A DNA stretch of 64,000 bases from Shinella sp. UYSO24 (GTDB lineage Bacteria; Pseudomonadota; Alphaproteobacteria; Rhizobiales; Rhizobiaceae): positions 22,075 through 86,074 of the forward strand of contig CABHNZ010000019.1 in NCBI GenBank assembly GCA_902167985.1. Direction: 5' to 3'. Under the pieces are notes generated by a model. It saw only the letters and a program-made list of their open reading frames with translations. It was not told the origin of the DNA and searched no databases. Positions 1-7,356 of this stretch are shown in pieces. Positions within the stretch are counted from its first letter, which is position 1. Each line of letters starts with the position of its first letter. A program made the translations under genes and the position numbers.

Positions 1-70
1 GGCTGCGTCACGCCGACTAGCCGATCACCGCTGCAAACCACCTCCGGCACCAGCTCAGAGATGCTGCCGG

Positions 71-769
71 TCAACGTAGGATCCCATCGCTTATAAACTC
101 CTCCCAGCCGCGAAGGTCAGTATCGTATTCGTCAGGAGAGGCAGCCTTTTTGCTCTCTCCGGCTCTCTTTTTCGGGTCCCGTGCCGGCTTCGACTGATGG
201 GCTGTCCACCGCCGTTTCTCCGCCTTGGCTTCGGCGTCTTCCACCCGCCATTCATCGACTACGCCCCGATCCAGCAGGTCCTCAACGACTTTTGGATCGA
301 AAACATGAAACGTAATCTTTCGAGCGCGACCGGCGAGCCTAACGGTCCTCGTTCCGGCGCTCGACAAGCGTCCGTCCGCGAGCCAGCGATGCCGCTCTGT
401 GGCCGTGATCGAAAGGATGTCCTGGATTTCGCGCGGAATCACGGGCAAGGCTTCCGCCTCGGCGAGCGCCCGTGTCACGATCGCTACCGCGGCATGGAAA
501 GCAGCCTTTGCTGATGAAGGCAGCGCCAGGGTCATCTCGCAACCGTCCAGCACCAAAGCCTTCTTTGACGGGGAAGGCAGTCGCGCCCGGATCTCTTGGA
601 CTATTCCCTTGGCGCGAATGGCCGACCCCATCGTCGCCGCGGTCGGCAGGGTCCATGTCCTCAGGAGCTCGATGTCATTTTTTTCGGTTTGCGGCATGCA
701 TGACAGATGGGGTGGATAAAAGAGCACGTCAACGCCAGTTGGTTCGACAGGCGTATCGATCGCGCTCAT
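71..769 (-). CDS. Hypothetical protein, basic C-terminus
   Basis: I do not recognise this 232-residue protein. The ATG at 769 (reading MSAIDTPVEP) is preferred over longer in-frame starts, because the extra 41 codons would cover the divergent promoter of the BON gene. There is no signal peptide or membrane segment. The middle part is predicted helical (MTLALPSSAKAAFHAAVAIV). The last third is rich in Lys, Arg and Ala (KAEKRRW, KKRAGESKKA), which suggests a soluble protein with a charged tail, possibly nucleic-acid binding (inference only). It is transcribed divergently from the BON-domain gene. Confidence 0.6.
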   Translation of the reverse strand: MSAIDTPVEPTGVDVLFYPPHLSCMPQTEKNDIELLRTWTLPTAATMGSAIRAKGIVQEIRARLPSPSKKALVLDGCEMTLALPSSAKAAFHAAVAIVTRALAEAEALPVIPREIQDILSITATERHRWLADGRLSSAGTRTVRLAGRARKITFHVFDPKVVEDLLDRGVVDEWRVEDAEAKAEKRRWTAHQSKPARDPKKRAGESKKAASPDEYDTDLRGWEEFISDGILR

Positions 770-791
770 TATCGTGTTGCGGCTCGTCACG

Positions 792-817
792 GGAACCGAT
801 GTGCAGCCTGACAAGTT
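792..817 (+). promoter_or_regulatory. Near-consensus EcfG-type promoter for the BON gene
   Basis: GGAAC at 792-796, a 17-base spacer, then AGTT at 814-817. The consensus for the alphaproteobacterial general stress sigma factor EcfG/RpoE2 is GGAAC-N16/17-CGTT, so one -10 base differs. It lies about 60 bases upstream of the BON start. Confidence 0.5.
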
Positions 818-875
818 TCTACACGGGCACCGAAAGCTCATATGTTCGGCGTGAGATAGCTTGGAAGGAACGATC

Positions 876-1373
876 ATGAGTGCGAAGCGCAAGGTAGACG
901 ATCTGTCCCGCGAAGAGGATTTTCGCGATTACGAGGCAAGGGATGTCGAGGCGGGCTGGCCCTATGATGATGCATCCGGCGTTGGCAGCCGACCCTTGGA
1001 CAATCAGGCATATGGGCGGCCCGGTGCGAACTTTGACGAGAGTCGTAATCGAGGATTCCAGACGGACGATGCGGGCTTCGACGGGCTGGAAGAACCGGTG
1101 CGTGATGCGACGCATCCTGTCACTTCAGGCGCTGAGGAGGACGACGAATGCGAAGAGCGCTTGACTGACGCGATCGAGGCTCTTGGTGTCGTCGATATGA
1201 ATTCCCTGGATGTCCACGTTGTCCGCGGCAAGGCTACACTCATCGGCGTGATCGACGATGAGCAGAGACGCCGCCAGATTGTGGATGCCGCCGAGAGGGT
1301 GCCGGGGATCCGTGCCGTCCTGGACAATCTAAGGGTAGCCGGAACAGATGGTCGAGTTTCGGACGCCGACTGA
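876..1373 (+). CDS. BON domain-containing protein
   Basis: A 165-residue protein with an acidic, low-complexity N-terminal half and a C-terminal BON domain (about residues 90-155: alternating helix and strand, with LDVHVVRGKATLIGVIDD and the typical G-I-R-A-V-x-D-N-L-R ending). BON domains are known in osmotic-stress and envelope proteins and are thought to bind phospholipid. There is no signal peptide, so it is probably cytoplasmic or peripherally membrane bound. The start at 876 is chosen for the GGAAGGA ribosome site at 863-869; a TTG at 861 would place that site inside the gene. A stress-type promoter lies upstream and a hairpin follows. Confidence 0.85.
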   Translation: MSAKRKVDDLSREEDFRDYEARDVEAGWPYDDASGVGSRPLDNQAYGRPGANFDESRNRGFQTDDAGFDGLEEPVRDATHPVTSGAEEDDECEERLTDAIEALGVVDMNSLDVHVVRGKATLIGVIDDEQRRRQIVDAAERVPGIRAVLDNLRVAGTDGRVSDAD

Positions 1374-1394
1374 ATGTGTCGATGTCGATAGAAT

Positions 1395-1419
1395 GGCCCG
1401 ATATTTCTCGGGCCGTTTC
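1395..1419 (+). terminator. Rho-independent terminator after the BON gene
   Basis: The stem GGCCCGA (1395-1401) pairs with TCGGGCC (1408-1414) across a six-base loop, followed by GTTTC. It sits 22 bases after the BON stop codon. Confidence 0.6.
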
Positions 1420-1490
1420 ATGTCTGGTTCGAATAATTGATGAGCCACACCTCCGCCTCTGTGAGGTCAGCGGGGTTAGAAGCTCTAGAG

Positions 1491-1766
1491 TCAAGCATCT
1501 GGGGCATCGCTCGGCGCAAAGCGCCAGCGGGACTGGTTGTCGCTATCGGGAACGATGACATCGGATCTACGCCTGAGGATCTCGACAACGTTCTCCAATC
1601 CTCTTGCACTCGAGAGAAACGGAACGCGTTCCGGGTAAAGGTCTTTGGCGGTATCGAGGCAGAACCCATGCAGCACGCCAAGTTCGATCGTGTCTCTTGG
1701 GGTCATGTCGCGGACGGCCAACAGAACCCGATCTACCAGTTCCTCAAGCATCGGTGGTTCCTGCAT
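1491..1766 (-). CDS. Conserved small protein, paralogue of 35261..35557
   Basis: A 91-residue soluble protein without signal peptide. The start at 1766 has a GGGAGAA ribosome site just upstream; the longer frame beyond it is only the antisense of the neighbouring iron permease-like gene. Its core, TIELGVLHGFCLDTAKDL, matches TIELGVIQGFCLDLAEDL in the protein at 35261-35557, so the window holds two members of one uncharacterised family. Both also share the preceding run with D-x-T-x-R-x-TIELG. I cannot assign a function. The gene is read from one half of a palindromic pair of EcfG promoters shared with the divergent iron permease-like gene, which suggests a stress role. Confidence 0.7.
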   Translation of the reverse strand: MQEPPMLEELVDRVLLAVRDMTPRDTIELGVLHGFCLDTAKDLYPERVPFLSSARGLENVVEILRRRSDVIVPDSDNQSRWRFAPSDAPDA

Positions 1767-1835
1767 CCAATTCTCCCGTTTACCGGCCGCCAACGCCACG
1801 AGGGGCTTCATGCCCCGGTGGCATCTCGCGCGCCC

Positions 1836-1867
1836 ATAACGGAACTCAGCGATGATCGTTCCGTTAT
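1836..1867. promoter_or_regulatory. Palindromic pair of divergent EcfG promoters
   Basis: A perfect 10-base inverted repeat, ATAACGGAAC (1836-1845) and GTTCCGTTAT (1858-1867), creates the same promoter on both strands. Plus strand: GGAAC 1841-1845, 16-base spacer, CGTT 1862-1865. Minus strand: GGAAC 1862-1858, 16-base spacer, CGTT 1841-1838. Each -35 overlaps the opposite -10, so polymerase can engage only one direction at a time. It serves 1491..1766 (minus) and 1896..2318 (plus). Confidence 0.85.
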
Positions 1868-1895
1868 AGGGCGCGGGTGACGACGTGAGGACGCC

Positions 1896-2318
1896 ATGGC
1901 CAACGACAAGATTTCCAAAGCATTCTCGAAATTTGCAAACGTGATTGCCGAATGGTCCGGCCAGCCGGTCACATTCGTGCTTGCGGTGGTGCTGGTGCTC
2001 GTATGGGCGATAACCGGGCCATTGTTCGGCTATTCCGAAACCTGGCAACTCGTCATCAATACCGGGACCACCATCATTACCTTCCTGATGGTATTCGTCT
2101 TGCAGAACTCGCAGAATCGCGACGGCAAGGCGCTTCAGGCAAAGCTCGACGAACTGATCCTGACCTCGCAGGCCCAGGACAAGTTCGTCGGGATAGAAAA
2201 GCTCGATGAAAAGCAATTGCGCGAAATGAGCAAAAGCCTGGCCGACAAGGCCTCCCATGTCGAGCGTGTGGCAGCCAGCAGAGCCGGCGCGGCGACGATT
2301 AGTGCTTGCCTGGCTTGA
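1896..2318 (+). CDS. Low-affinity iron permease family membrane protein
   Basis: A 140-residue inner-membrane protein resembling the bacterial low-affinity iron permease family (PF04120). It has two transmembrane helices (about residues 26-44 and 52-72), separated by a short loop, and a conserved segment after the second helix (VFVLQNSQNRDGKALQAKLDEL) that is the family's hallmark. The rest is a charged cytoplasmic helix (EKLDEKQLREMSKSLADKA). Iron transport by the bacterial members is not well proven, so the name is by family. It is expressed from the plus-strand half of the palindromic EcfG promoter. The start ATG at 1896 has GTGAGGACG upstream. Confidence 0.85.
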   Translation: MANDKISKAFSKFANVIAEWSGQPVTFVLAVVLVLVWAITGPLFGYSETWQLVINTGTTIITFLMVFVLQNSQNRDGKALQAKLDELILTSQAQDKFVGIEKLDEKQLREMSKSLADKASHVERVAASRAGAATISACLA

Positions 2319-2365
2319 TGTGGATGGGCTGGCCAGATGAAATGCGGCCGCCATGCAGGAATTGG

Positions 2366-3310
2366 TTATAATCGCTGATCGGCGGGGTTCTGGCGAACCC
2401 CGCCCACGAGCTCAGACAATTGCGACGCGGGCAGCTTCTTCGTCATCGCGCTGGCGTCCGCCGAGCGCGCGGCCGCCGCCGCGATGAATGCACCAACGAG
2501 CAGGGAGAGAGCTCCGAGCATTGCCGTCGTCGAGGCCGATTTCCGCGCCTTGTCGGCTTTCACCTGAGCCGCCACCTTGGCATCTTCTGCCGCCTTCAGG
2601 ATCTCATCGACGCGGGCGCGTGCCTGCTCGGGCGTCAGGCCGGCGCGCGAGGCGACAAGCGCTGTCAGGTAGGTCTTGTCGGGGTCTGACATCTGGCCCT
2701 GTGCAGCGGACCGGACGAGGATTCGGGAGACTTCGGCTGCGGCCGCAGCGTTATCCTCCTGCGCACGCGAGCGGAGATCCTGAGGTCGCAGGAGCGCATC
2801 GGTGAAATAGCCTGTCGCGGGATCCGGGCTTGCGGCCGATGACGCCGCGCCGGCGCTCGCCGCCACAGTTGCCGTAGACGCAGCCGACCCGATGGACTGA
2901 ATGCTGCCGCCGACCAGACTGGTGAAGGCCGAGCCTGCGAGCCCGGCAACGATGACGGTCGCAAGCGCCCAGCTTAAAAAGCCGTGCGCGGTGTCGCGGA
3001 AGAAGACTTCGTCTGTGTGGACGCCGGCCCATTTCGTCCGCAACCGTCCGGTCAGATAACCGCCAAAAGCAGATGAGAGCCATTGGACGACGACGAACCA
3101 GATCGCCGCCGAGATGCTGACGGTGGTGAACGATGCGCTTTCACCCGCCCAGGGGCTGACCATGGTGAGGCCCACGCCGGCACCGAGCAGGAGAAGAATG
3201 AGCGCGATACTGGATGAGGCGACCGCGCCACCGATCACGGGACCCCATGCCAGCGCAGATATGGAGGATTCGACACCGACGTCTGAGACGCCTGTCTTGT
3301 ACAAGGCCAT
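2366..3310 (-). CDS. Polytopic membrane protein of unknown function
   Basis: A 314-residue membrane protein. Predicted helices lie at about residues 20-50, 65-85, 110-135 and 262-282. Between the third and fourth is a long Ala-rich soluble stretch (residues 140-255) with coiled-coil character, probably periplasmic. It matches the general form of rhizobial membrane proteins annotated only as hypothetical. The start at 3310 follows the 25-codon gene 3321..3398 by ten bases, so the two form an operon transcribed from an EcfG-type promoter at 3465-3489. A GC-rich hairpin at 2381-2404 lies inside the last codons. Confidence 0.75.
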   Translation of the reverse strand: MALYKTGVSDVGVESSISALAWGPVIGGAVASSSIALILLLLGAGVGLTMVSPWAGESASFTTVSISAAIWFVVVQWLSSAFGGYLTGRLRTKWAGVHTDEVFFRDTAHGFLSWALATVIVAGLAGSAFTSLVGGSIQSIGSAASTATVAASAGAASSAASPDPATGYFTDALLRPQDLRSRAQEDNAAAAAEVSRILVRSAAQGQMSDPDKTYLTALVASRAGLTPEQARARVDEILKAAEDAKVAAQVKADKARKSASTTAMLGALSLLVGAFIAAAAARSADASAMTKKLPASQLSELVGGVRQNPADQRL

Positions 3311-3320
3311 GGCGGAACCC

Positions 3321-3398
3321 TCAATGTGTGAAGAGAACGAGCAGGATAACGATTGGCAGTGGAATGCCGAGCAGCCAGAGAAGAATACCGCGACCCAT
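3321..3398 (-). CDS. 25-residue hydrophobic peptide
   Basis: A 26-codon frame, ATG at 3398 and TGA at 3323-3321, with a strong GGGAGG ribosome site seven bases upstream. The product starts MGRGILLWLLGIPLPIVILL and ends VLFTH, so it is essentially a single transmembrane helix with a Gly-x-Pro-x-Pro kink. Very similar tiny peptides occur in rhizobial genomes (recalled, not searched). It lies ten bases upstream of the polytopic membrane gene and 67 bases downstream of a consensus EcfG promoter, so it is probably translated and may be a small partner of that protein. Confidence 0.7.
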   Translation of the reverse strand: MGRGILLWLLGIPLPIVILLVLFTH

Positions 3399-3464
3399 GA
3401 GAACCTCCCGTTGAAAAGCCGATTATGTGATTGACGCTAACCGTGCCGGAAAGCGCACGGCAAA

Positions 3465-3489
3465 AACGCCAACATCTCCACAAGGTTCC
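3465..3489 (-). promoter_or_regulatory. EcfG-type promoter for the 3398-2366 operon
   Basis: On the minus strand GGAAC (3489-3485), a 16-base spacer and CGTT (3468-3465) match the EcfG consensus exactly. It drives the 25-residue peptide and the membrane protein. Confidence 0.8.
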
Positions 3490-3695
3490 GACACGTCGCT
3501 GGAAACGGAGGGATGCAGGTTGGCCAATGGATCGGATGCTTGAGTTGCGCAATGACTGCATCCCGTCGAGGCTTACGTGTTCCGGAAAGTCTGCGCATTC
3601 GGGGAGCCGTGGCGATATCATGCTGCGGAGCGAGCATGGCCGCCCTCAGACCGGCCGGTATAAGATGCAGACGCATATTATTTCATCGCCGCGTC

Positions 3696-3721
3696 GGAAC
3701 CTTTCGGGAAATCAATCCGTT
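3696..3721 (+). promoter_or_regulatory. EcfG-type promoter for the PRC-barrel gene
   Basis: GGAAC (3696-3700), a 17-base spacer and CGTT (3718-3721) match the consensus exactly, 52 bases before the start codon at 3773. The 370-base gap 3399-3772 otherwise holds only the opposing promoter at 3465-3489. Confidence 0.8.
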
Positions 3722-3772
3722 ACCTCGCCGACACGGACAACCGTGCTGTTAAAAAATACGAGGAAACTACCC

Positions 3773-4248
3773 ATGAAAAATATCGTCGCTGCCGCCGTTA
3801 TCCTGTCTGCCACCGCTGGAGGCGTTTACGCTCAGCAGCCCGCAGCGACTGCCGCTCCGACGGCCCAGCAGCCGGTCGCCTCCGCGCCGACGCAATGATT
3901 GTAGGTCCTGGCATCACCATGGGACGCGCCGCAACCATGCCGTTGAAGTACGTCGAGATCAAGGACACTGACCTGGTCACGTCGAAGCTTGTCGGTGTCG
4001 ATCTCTACAACAAGCAGAACGAGAATATCGGCGAGATTTCGGATGTCGTCATCGGCGGCGGCAAGTCCGTCATAGGCATCGTAGCGAGCGTCGGTGGTTT
4101 TCTCGGCATTGGTAACAGCTATGTCGTGATGGACCCGGCGTCGATTGCTCTTGCCAACGACAATGGCACCTGGAAGGCCTATGTCGACACCACGAAGGAC
4201 GACCTGACGAAGGCGCCGAAGTTCGACTACGATAAGCTGAAGAAGTAA
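3773..4248 (+). pseudogene. Secreted PRC-barrel protein, frame broken once
   Basis: The reading frame starts at the ATG at 3773 (GAGGAAA ribosome site) with a clear signal peptide (MKNIVAAAVILSATAGGVYA) and a Gln/Ala/Pro-rich linker, then hits TGA at 3896-3898. The PRC-barrel domain continues one frame over from 3895 (KLVGVDLYNKQNENIGEI, then GGFLGIGNSYVV). Adding one A to the AA at 3894-3895 joins them into a protein of about 158 residues, the usual form of this family. As given, an ATGA overlap could restart translation, but the domain would lose its export signal. I think one base is missing. The intact product would be periplasmic and stress induced. Confidence 0.75.
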
Positions 4249-4308
4249 TCTCCCTCTCTCGCCGATGACCACGGATGGACTGGCATCTGGCGATAATGGG
4301 AAATGCAA

Positions 4309-4339
4309 GGTCGGTGCGAGGTTTCGCTCCGGCCTTTTT
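4309..4339 (+). terminator. Terminator after the PRC-barrel gene
   Basis: GGTCGGTGCGA (4309-4319) pairs with TCGCTCCGGCC (4324-4334) with one wobble and one mismatch, followed directly by TTTTT (4335-4339). Confidence 0.7.
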
Positions 4340-4456
4340 CAAATGATGCTTCCCGATGTCCCCGCAGGCCCTATGTTTGCGACAGCCACGCCATCTTCCG
4401 CTGTTCGAAACTCCGGCAGGCCCGCTGATCAGCCGGTAAGCTCTTAGAGGGACCAC

Positions 4457-5647
4457 ATGGCCGAACCCAAGCATGCCTGGCTTCGCGGCGATGATCACGA
4501 GGCAACCAAGGCCAGCTTTCCCGAGCTGTTCTTCGATCTCGTCTTCGTCTTTGCGCTGATACAGCTCTCGGGCACGCTCTCGTCGGATTTTTCGATCGGA
4601 GCCGCCTCGACAAGCCTTCTCTTCGTCTTTGCCCTGTGGTGGGTGTGGATCCAGACGACCTGGATCACCAATCTTCTCGATGCGGAAAAAGAACCCGTCC
4701 GGCTTCTGCTGTTCGGAATGATGTTCCTCGGCATCGTGATGGCGATCGCATTACCGCGCGCATTGACCGATATGGGACTGGTGTTTGCCATCGCCTACAG
4801 CGCCATGCAGATTGCCAGGAGCCTGTTTGCCACCTTTGCCTTCCGGGGAACCGATGGCGACAGCTTTCGGACATTCGTCAGGATAGACATCTGGGTCGTC
4901 ACCGCGAGCCTCATATGGATTGCCGGTGGCATTGCAGAGAGCAATTGGCGTGTTTTCCTCTGGTCGATAGCGCTGGTCGTCGAATATCTCGGGCCAGTTG
5001 TCCGCTATTGGGTGCCGGGCGCCGGATCGGCCCCAAGGGAGACACTCGACATCAACGGCGAGCATCTTGCCGAGCGATGCGCGCTGTTCGTAATCATCGC
5101 ACTGGGCGAGACGATCCTGACCACCGGCAAGACGGCGTCCACACATATCGAGGCGCCGGGGACGGTCCTTGTTCTCTGCGGTGCCTTTATCGGTACCGTG
5201 CTCATGTGGTGGATCTATTTTCATGACAATCAGGAGCGGGTGTCGGATAAGGCCGAGCATACGCAGCGGCCGCAAAAGACGGCACAACATCTCTTCACGT
5301 ACGGGCATTTGCCGATCGTGGCCGGGATCATCCTCACCGCCGTCGGGGAGGATTTCGCCTTGTCTGCGCCGCATGAGGAAGGCTCCCTGAAACACGGTAT
5401 GGCGCTGCTCGGCGGACCGGCGGTGTTTCTGGTCGGCACGGCGTGGATGAGGTCCGTCGCGGTGGGATCGATCCCTTATTCGCATCTGGCCGGCATCGCG
5501 CTTCTTGTGGCAGGCTCCGTTCTTGTTGCAACGGCAGACAACGCCACCCTGCAGATCTTCGCGACGGGCGTGCTGTTGGCTGTTGCCGTATGGGAAACTC
5601 TATCACGCAGACAGTCGCCAGCGCGCGCGACGGCCCCGTCGTCCTGA
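4457..5647 (+). CDS. Low temperature requirement protein A (LtrA) family
   Basis: A 396-residue integral membrane protein of the LtrA family (PF06772), first linked to growth at low temperature in Listeria; its biochemical activity is unknown. The family's N-terminal signature is present (ELFFDLVFVFALIQL, about residues 23-37, followed by WWVWIQTTWITNLLD). About ten hydrophobic helices follow, including the conserved segment around HLAERCALFVIIALGE. The length is normal and the frame is intact. The start at 4457 follows the ribosome site TTAGAGGGA. A terminator separates it from the PRC-barrel gene. I saw no stress-type promoter upstream. Confidence 0.9.
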   Translation: MAEPKHAWLRGDDHEATKASFPELFFDLVFVFALIQLSGTLSSDFSIGAASTSLLFVFALWWVWIQTTWITNLLDAEKEPVRLLLFGMMFLGIVMAIALPRALTDMGLVFAIAYSAMQIARSLFATFAFRGTDGDSFRTFVRIDIWVVTASLIWIAGGIAESNWRVFLWSIALVVEYLGPVVRYWVPGAGSAPRETLDINGEHLAERCALFVIIALGETILTTGKTASTHIEAPGTVLVLCGAFIGTVLMWWIYFHDNQERVSDKAEHTQRPQKTAQHLFTYGHLPIVAGIILTAVGEDFALSAPHEEGSLKHGMALLGGPAVFLVGTAWMRSVAVGSIPYSHLAGIALLVAGSVLVATADNATLQIFATGVLLAVAVWETLSRRQSPARATAPSS

Positions 5648-5732
5648 CCCCGCAGGCACCGACATGGGCGACGCCAGATGCGAACGAGTTACCCGCAGGC
5701 TCGCCTGCGACGTGCCGCATCACGTCGGGATC

Positions 5733-5757
5733 GGAACCAAGGGCCGTATACGCCGTT
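5733..5757 (+). promoter_or_regulatory. EcfG-type promoter for the FAD oxidoreductase
   Basis: GGAAC (5733-5737), a 16-base spacer and CGTT (5754-5757) match the consensus exactly, 45 bases before the GTG start at 5802. Confidence 0.8.
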
Positions 5758-5801
5758 TTCTGCCACCGGTCTGTTTCCAATGGTATTCTCAGGACGATAG
5801 C

Positions 5802-7031
5802 GTGCCAAAGCCACTGACGCATAAACAGAAACTGCGGCAAGACGAGCCGCTCTGGGTTGGCAAGCGTGGATCATCATCCCTGTCGATGCACCGGACGCCG
5901 CGCGACAATGCCTATGATGTCGTGGTCGTCGGTGCCGGTATCAGCGGTGTTCTGGTCGCGCATCGGCTCTGCCGACGAGGCCGCAGGATATTGGTGGTGG
6001 ACCGACGCGAGCCTTCGCGGGGGAGCACATCGGCAAGCACCGCCATGATCCAGCACGAAATCGACATTCCCTTGCACAAGTTGCAGCAGGCGATTGGTGC
6101 TCAGAAGGCGGGCCGCGTTTGGCAGCGTTCAGCCCGCGCCGTCGAGGATCTGGCCGTCGTCGTCCGCGACCTTGCGATCGATTGCGCATTCGAGCGGCGC
6201 CGCACGCTGTTTCTGGCCGGGTCGGCCTGTGGATCGCGGGCCCTGAAGGCCGAAGTCGAGGCGCGGTCGAATGCCGGCCTCGATGCTCGATTGCTTCAAC
6301 AGTCGACGCTGGCGAAAGAGTACGGGATTTCCAGCCGGACGGCGGCGATCGACAGCGCGATCTCGGCTTCTGCCGATCCGGTACAGCTTACGATGGGCAT
6401 CCTGCGCCATGCCGCTCGGCAAGGTGTCGAGATCGTGCCTGATCTTGAGATCACCGACCTGCGGCAAGCAGGAGAGGAGGTCTATCTCGCAACGTCGGAC
6501 GGGAAGATCATCTCGGCGCATAATGTCGTCTTTTGTACCGGTTACGAGTTTCTGGAGTGCCTGAGAGGGAAGGGACATTCGATCGTGTCGACATGGGCGT
6601 TGGCGAGCCGTCGTCACTTGCCCCGGCCGGCATGGCTCGACGACTATCTGGTTTGGGAGGGAGCAGATCCCTACCTCTATTTTCGCTCCACGCCGGACGG
6701 ACGCGTCATCGTCGGTGGCGAAGACGAGGATAGCGACGCTGCCTATCGGGATGAGCGAAAGCTCGACGGAAAGGTGCGTACCCTCGTCTCGAAACTCTTC
6801 GACCTCACCGGAATAGAGATCGGCAAACCCGACTTCGCATGGTCGGCGGCATTCGGCGTCACGCCCCAGGGCATACCGATCATCGACAGGGCGCCCGGTT
6901 TCAACAACGTCTTCGTCGCCATGGGTTATGGCGGCAACGGCATCACATTCTCGCAGATGGCCGCCGATCTGATTTCGGCAGAGATCGACGGAGCCCGAGA
7001 CGCGGACTGGGATCTGTTCTCTCAGCCCTGA
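5802..7031 (+). CDS. FAD-dependent oxidoreductase (DAO family)
   Basis: A 409-residue flavoprotein of the D-amino-acid oxidase/glycine oxidase fold (PF01266). Residues 30-60 hold the dinucleotide-binding motif YDVVVVGAGISGVLVAHRL followed by the acidic strand end (ILVVDRRE). The C-terminal FAD contact is present (FAWSAAFGVTPQGIPIIDRAPG, then NVFVAMGYGGNGITFSQMAA). The substrate is not evident. A GTG start at 5802 with AGGA at 5791-5794 is preferred: it leaves a short basic leader (VPKPLTHKQKLRQDEPLW), and the longer frame overlaps the end of the LtrA gene. The promoter upstream matches the general stress consensus. Confidence 0.85.
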   Translation: MPKPLTHKQKLRQDEPLWVGKRGSSSLSMHRTPRDNAYDVVVVGAGISGVLVAHRLCRRGRRILVVDRREPSRGSTSASTAMIQHEIDIPLHKLQQAIGAQKAGRVWQRSARAVEDLAVVVRDLAIDCAFERRRTLFLAGSACGSRALKAEVEARSNAGLDARLLQQSTLAKEYGISSRTAAIDSAISASADPVQLTMGILRHAARQGVEIVPDLEITDLRQAGEEVYLATSDGKIISAHNVVFCTGYEFLECLRGKGHSIVSTWALASRRHLPRPAWLDDYLVWEGADPYLYFRSTPDGRVIVGGEDEDSDAAYRDERKLDGKVRTLVSKLFDLTGIEIGKPDFAWSAAFGVTPQGIPIIDRAPGFNNVFVAMGYGGNGITFSQMAADLISAEIDGARDADWDLFSQP

Positions 7032-7052
7032 AGAACAGGCAAGCGGTCGCGG

Positions 7053-7286
7053 TCAGGAGAGGATACGGTCCGCATATTCGATGTTGAACGCGAAACTCAC
7101 CTTGGCGACCGGCGCATCATGCTCATCGGTAATCGCAATCGAGACGTTTTCCGGCGGCGGGAAGTTCCTGAACACGAACTGCGCCAGTGCGTTTATGCCT
7201 GTATCGATTGCCTGGTGTGAACTCTCGGCATCGATCGCAACCCTGGCTTCCTTGCCATCCATGATGTGCAAATTGTAGCTCGGCAT
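7053..7286 (-). CDS. Small DUF6894-like protein
   Basis: A 77-residue cytoplasmic protein. The start MPSYNLHIMDGKEARVAID resembles the short rhizobial DUF6894 family, which opens with M-P-x-Y-x-x-H-I-x-D-G. The start at 7286 is supported by AAGGAGA eight bases upstream; the nine extra codons of the longer frame would contain that site. Function is unknown. It lies downstream of the ABC exporter on the same strand, with a 70-base gap. Confidence 0.7.
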   Translation of the reverse strand: MPSYNLHIMDGKEARVAIDAESSHQAIDTGINALAQFVFRNFPPPENVSIAITDEHDAPVAKVSFAFNIEYADRILS

Positions 7287-7356
7287 GCTGTCTCCTTTTC
7301 CTTTTTCCAGCAAGAATGATCAATTCACCTCTGCTTCGATGGCGCCATCCGCCGCT

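Noticed and set aside
2381..2404. Strong GGCGGGGTTC/GAACCCCGCC hairpin
   Set aside because: It lies inside the last codons of the membrane protein gene and has no T tract. It may assist termination, but coding explains the sequence.
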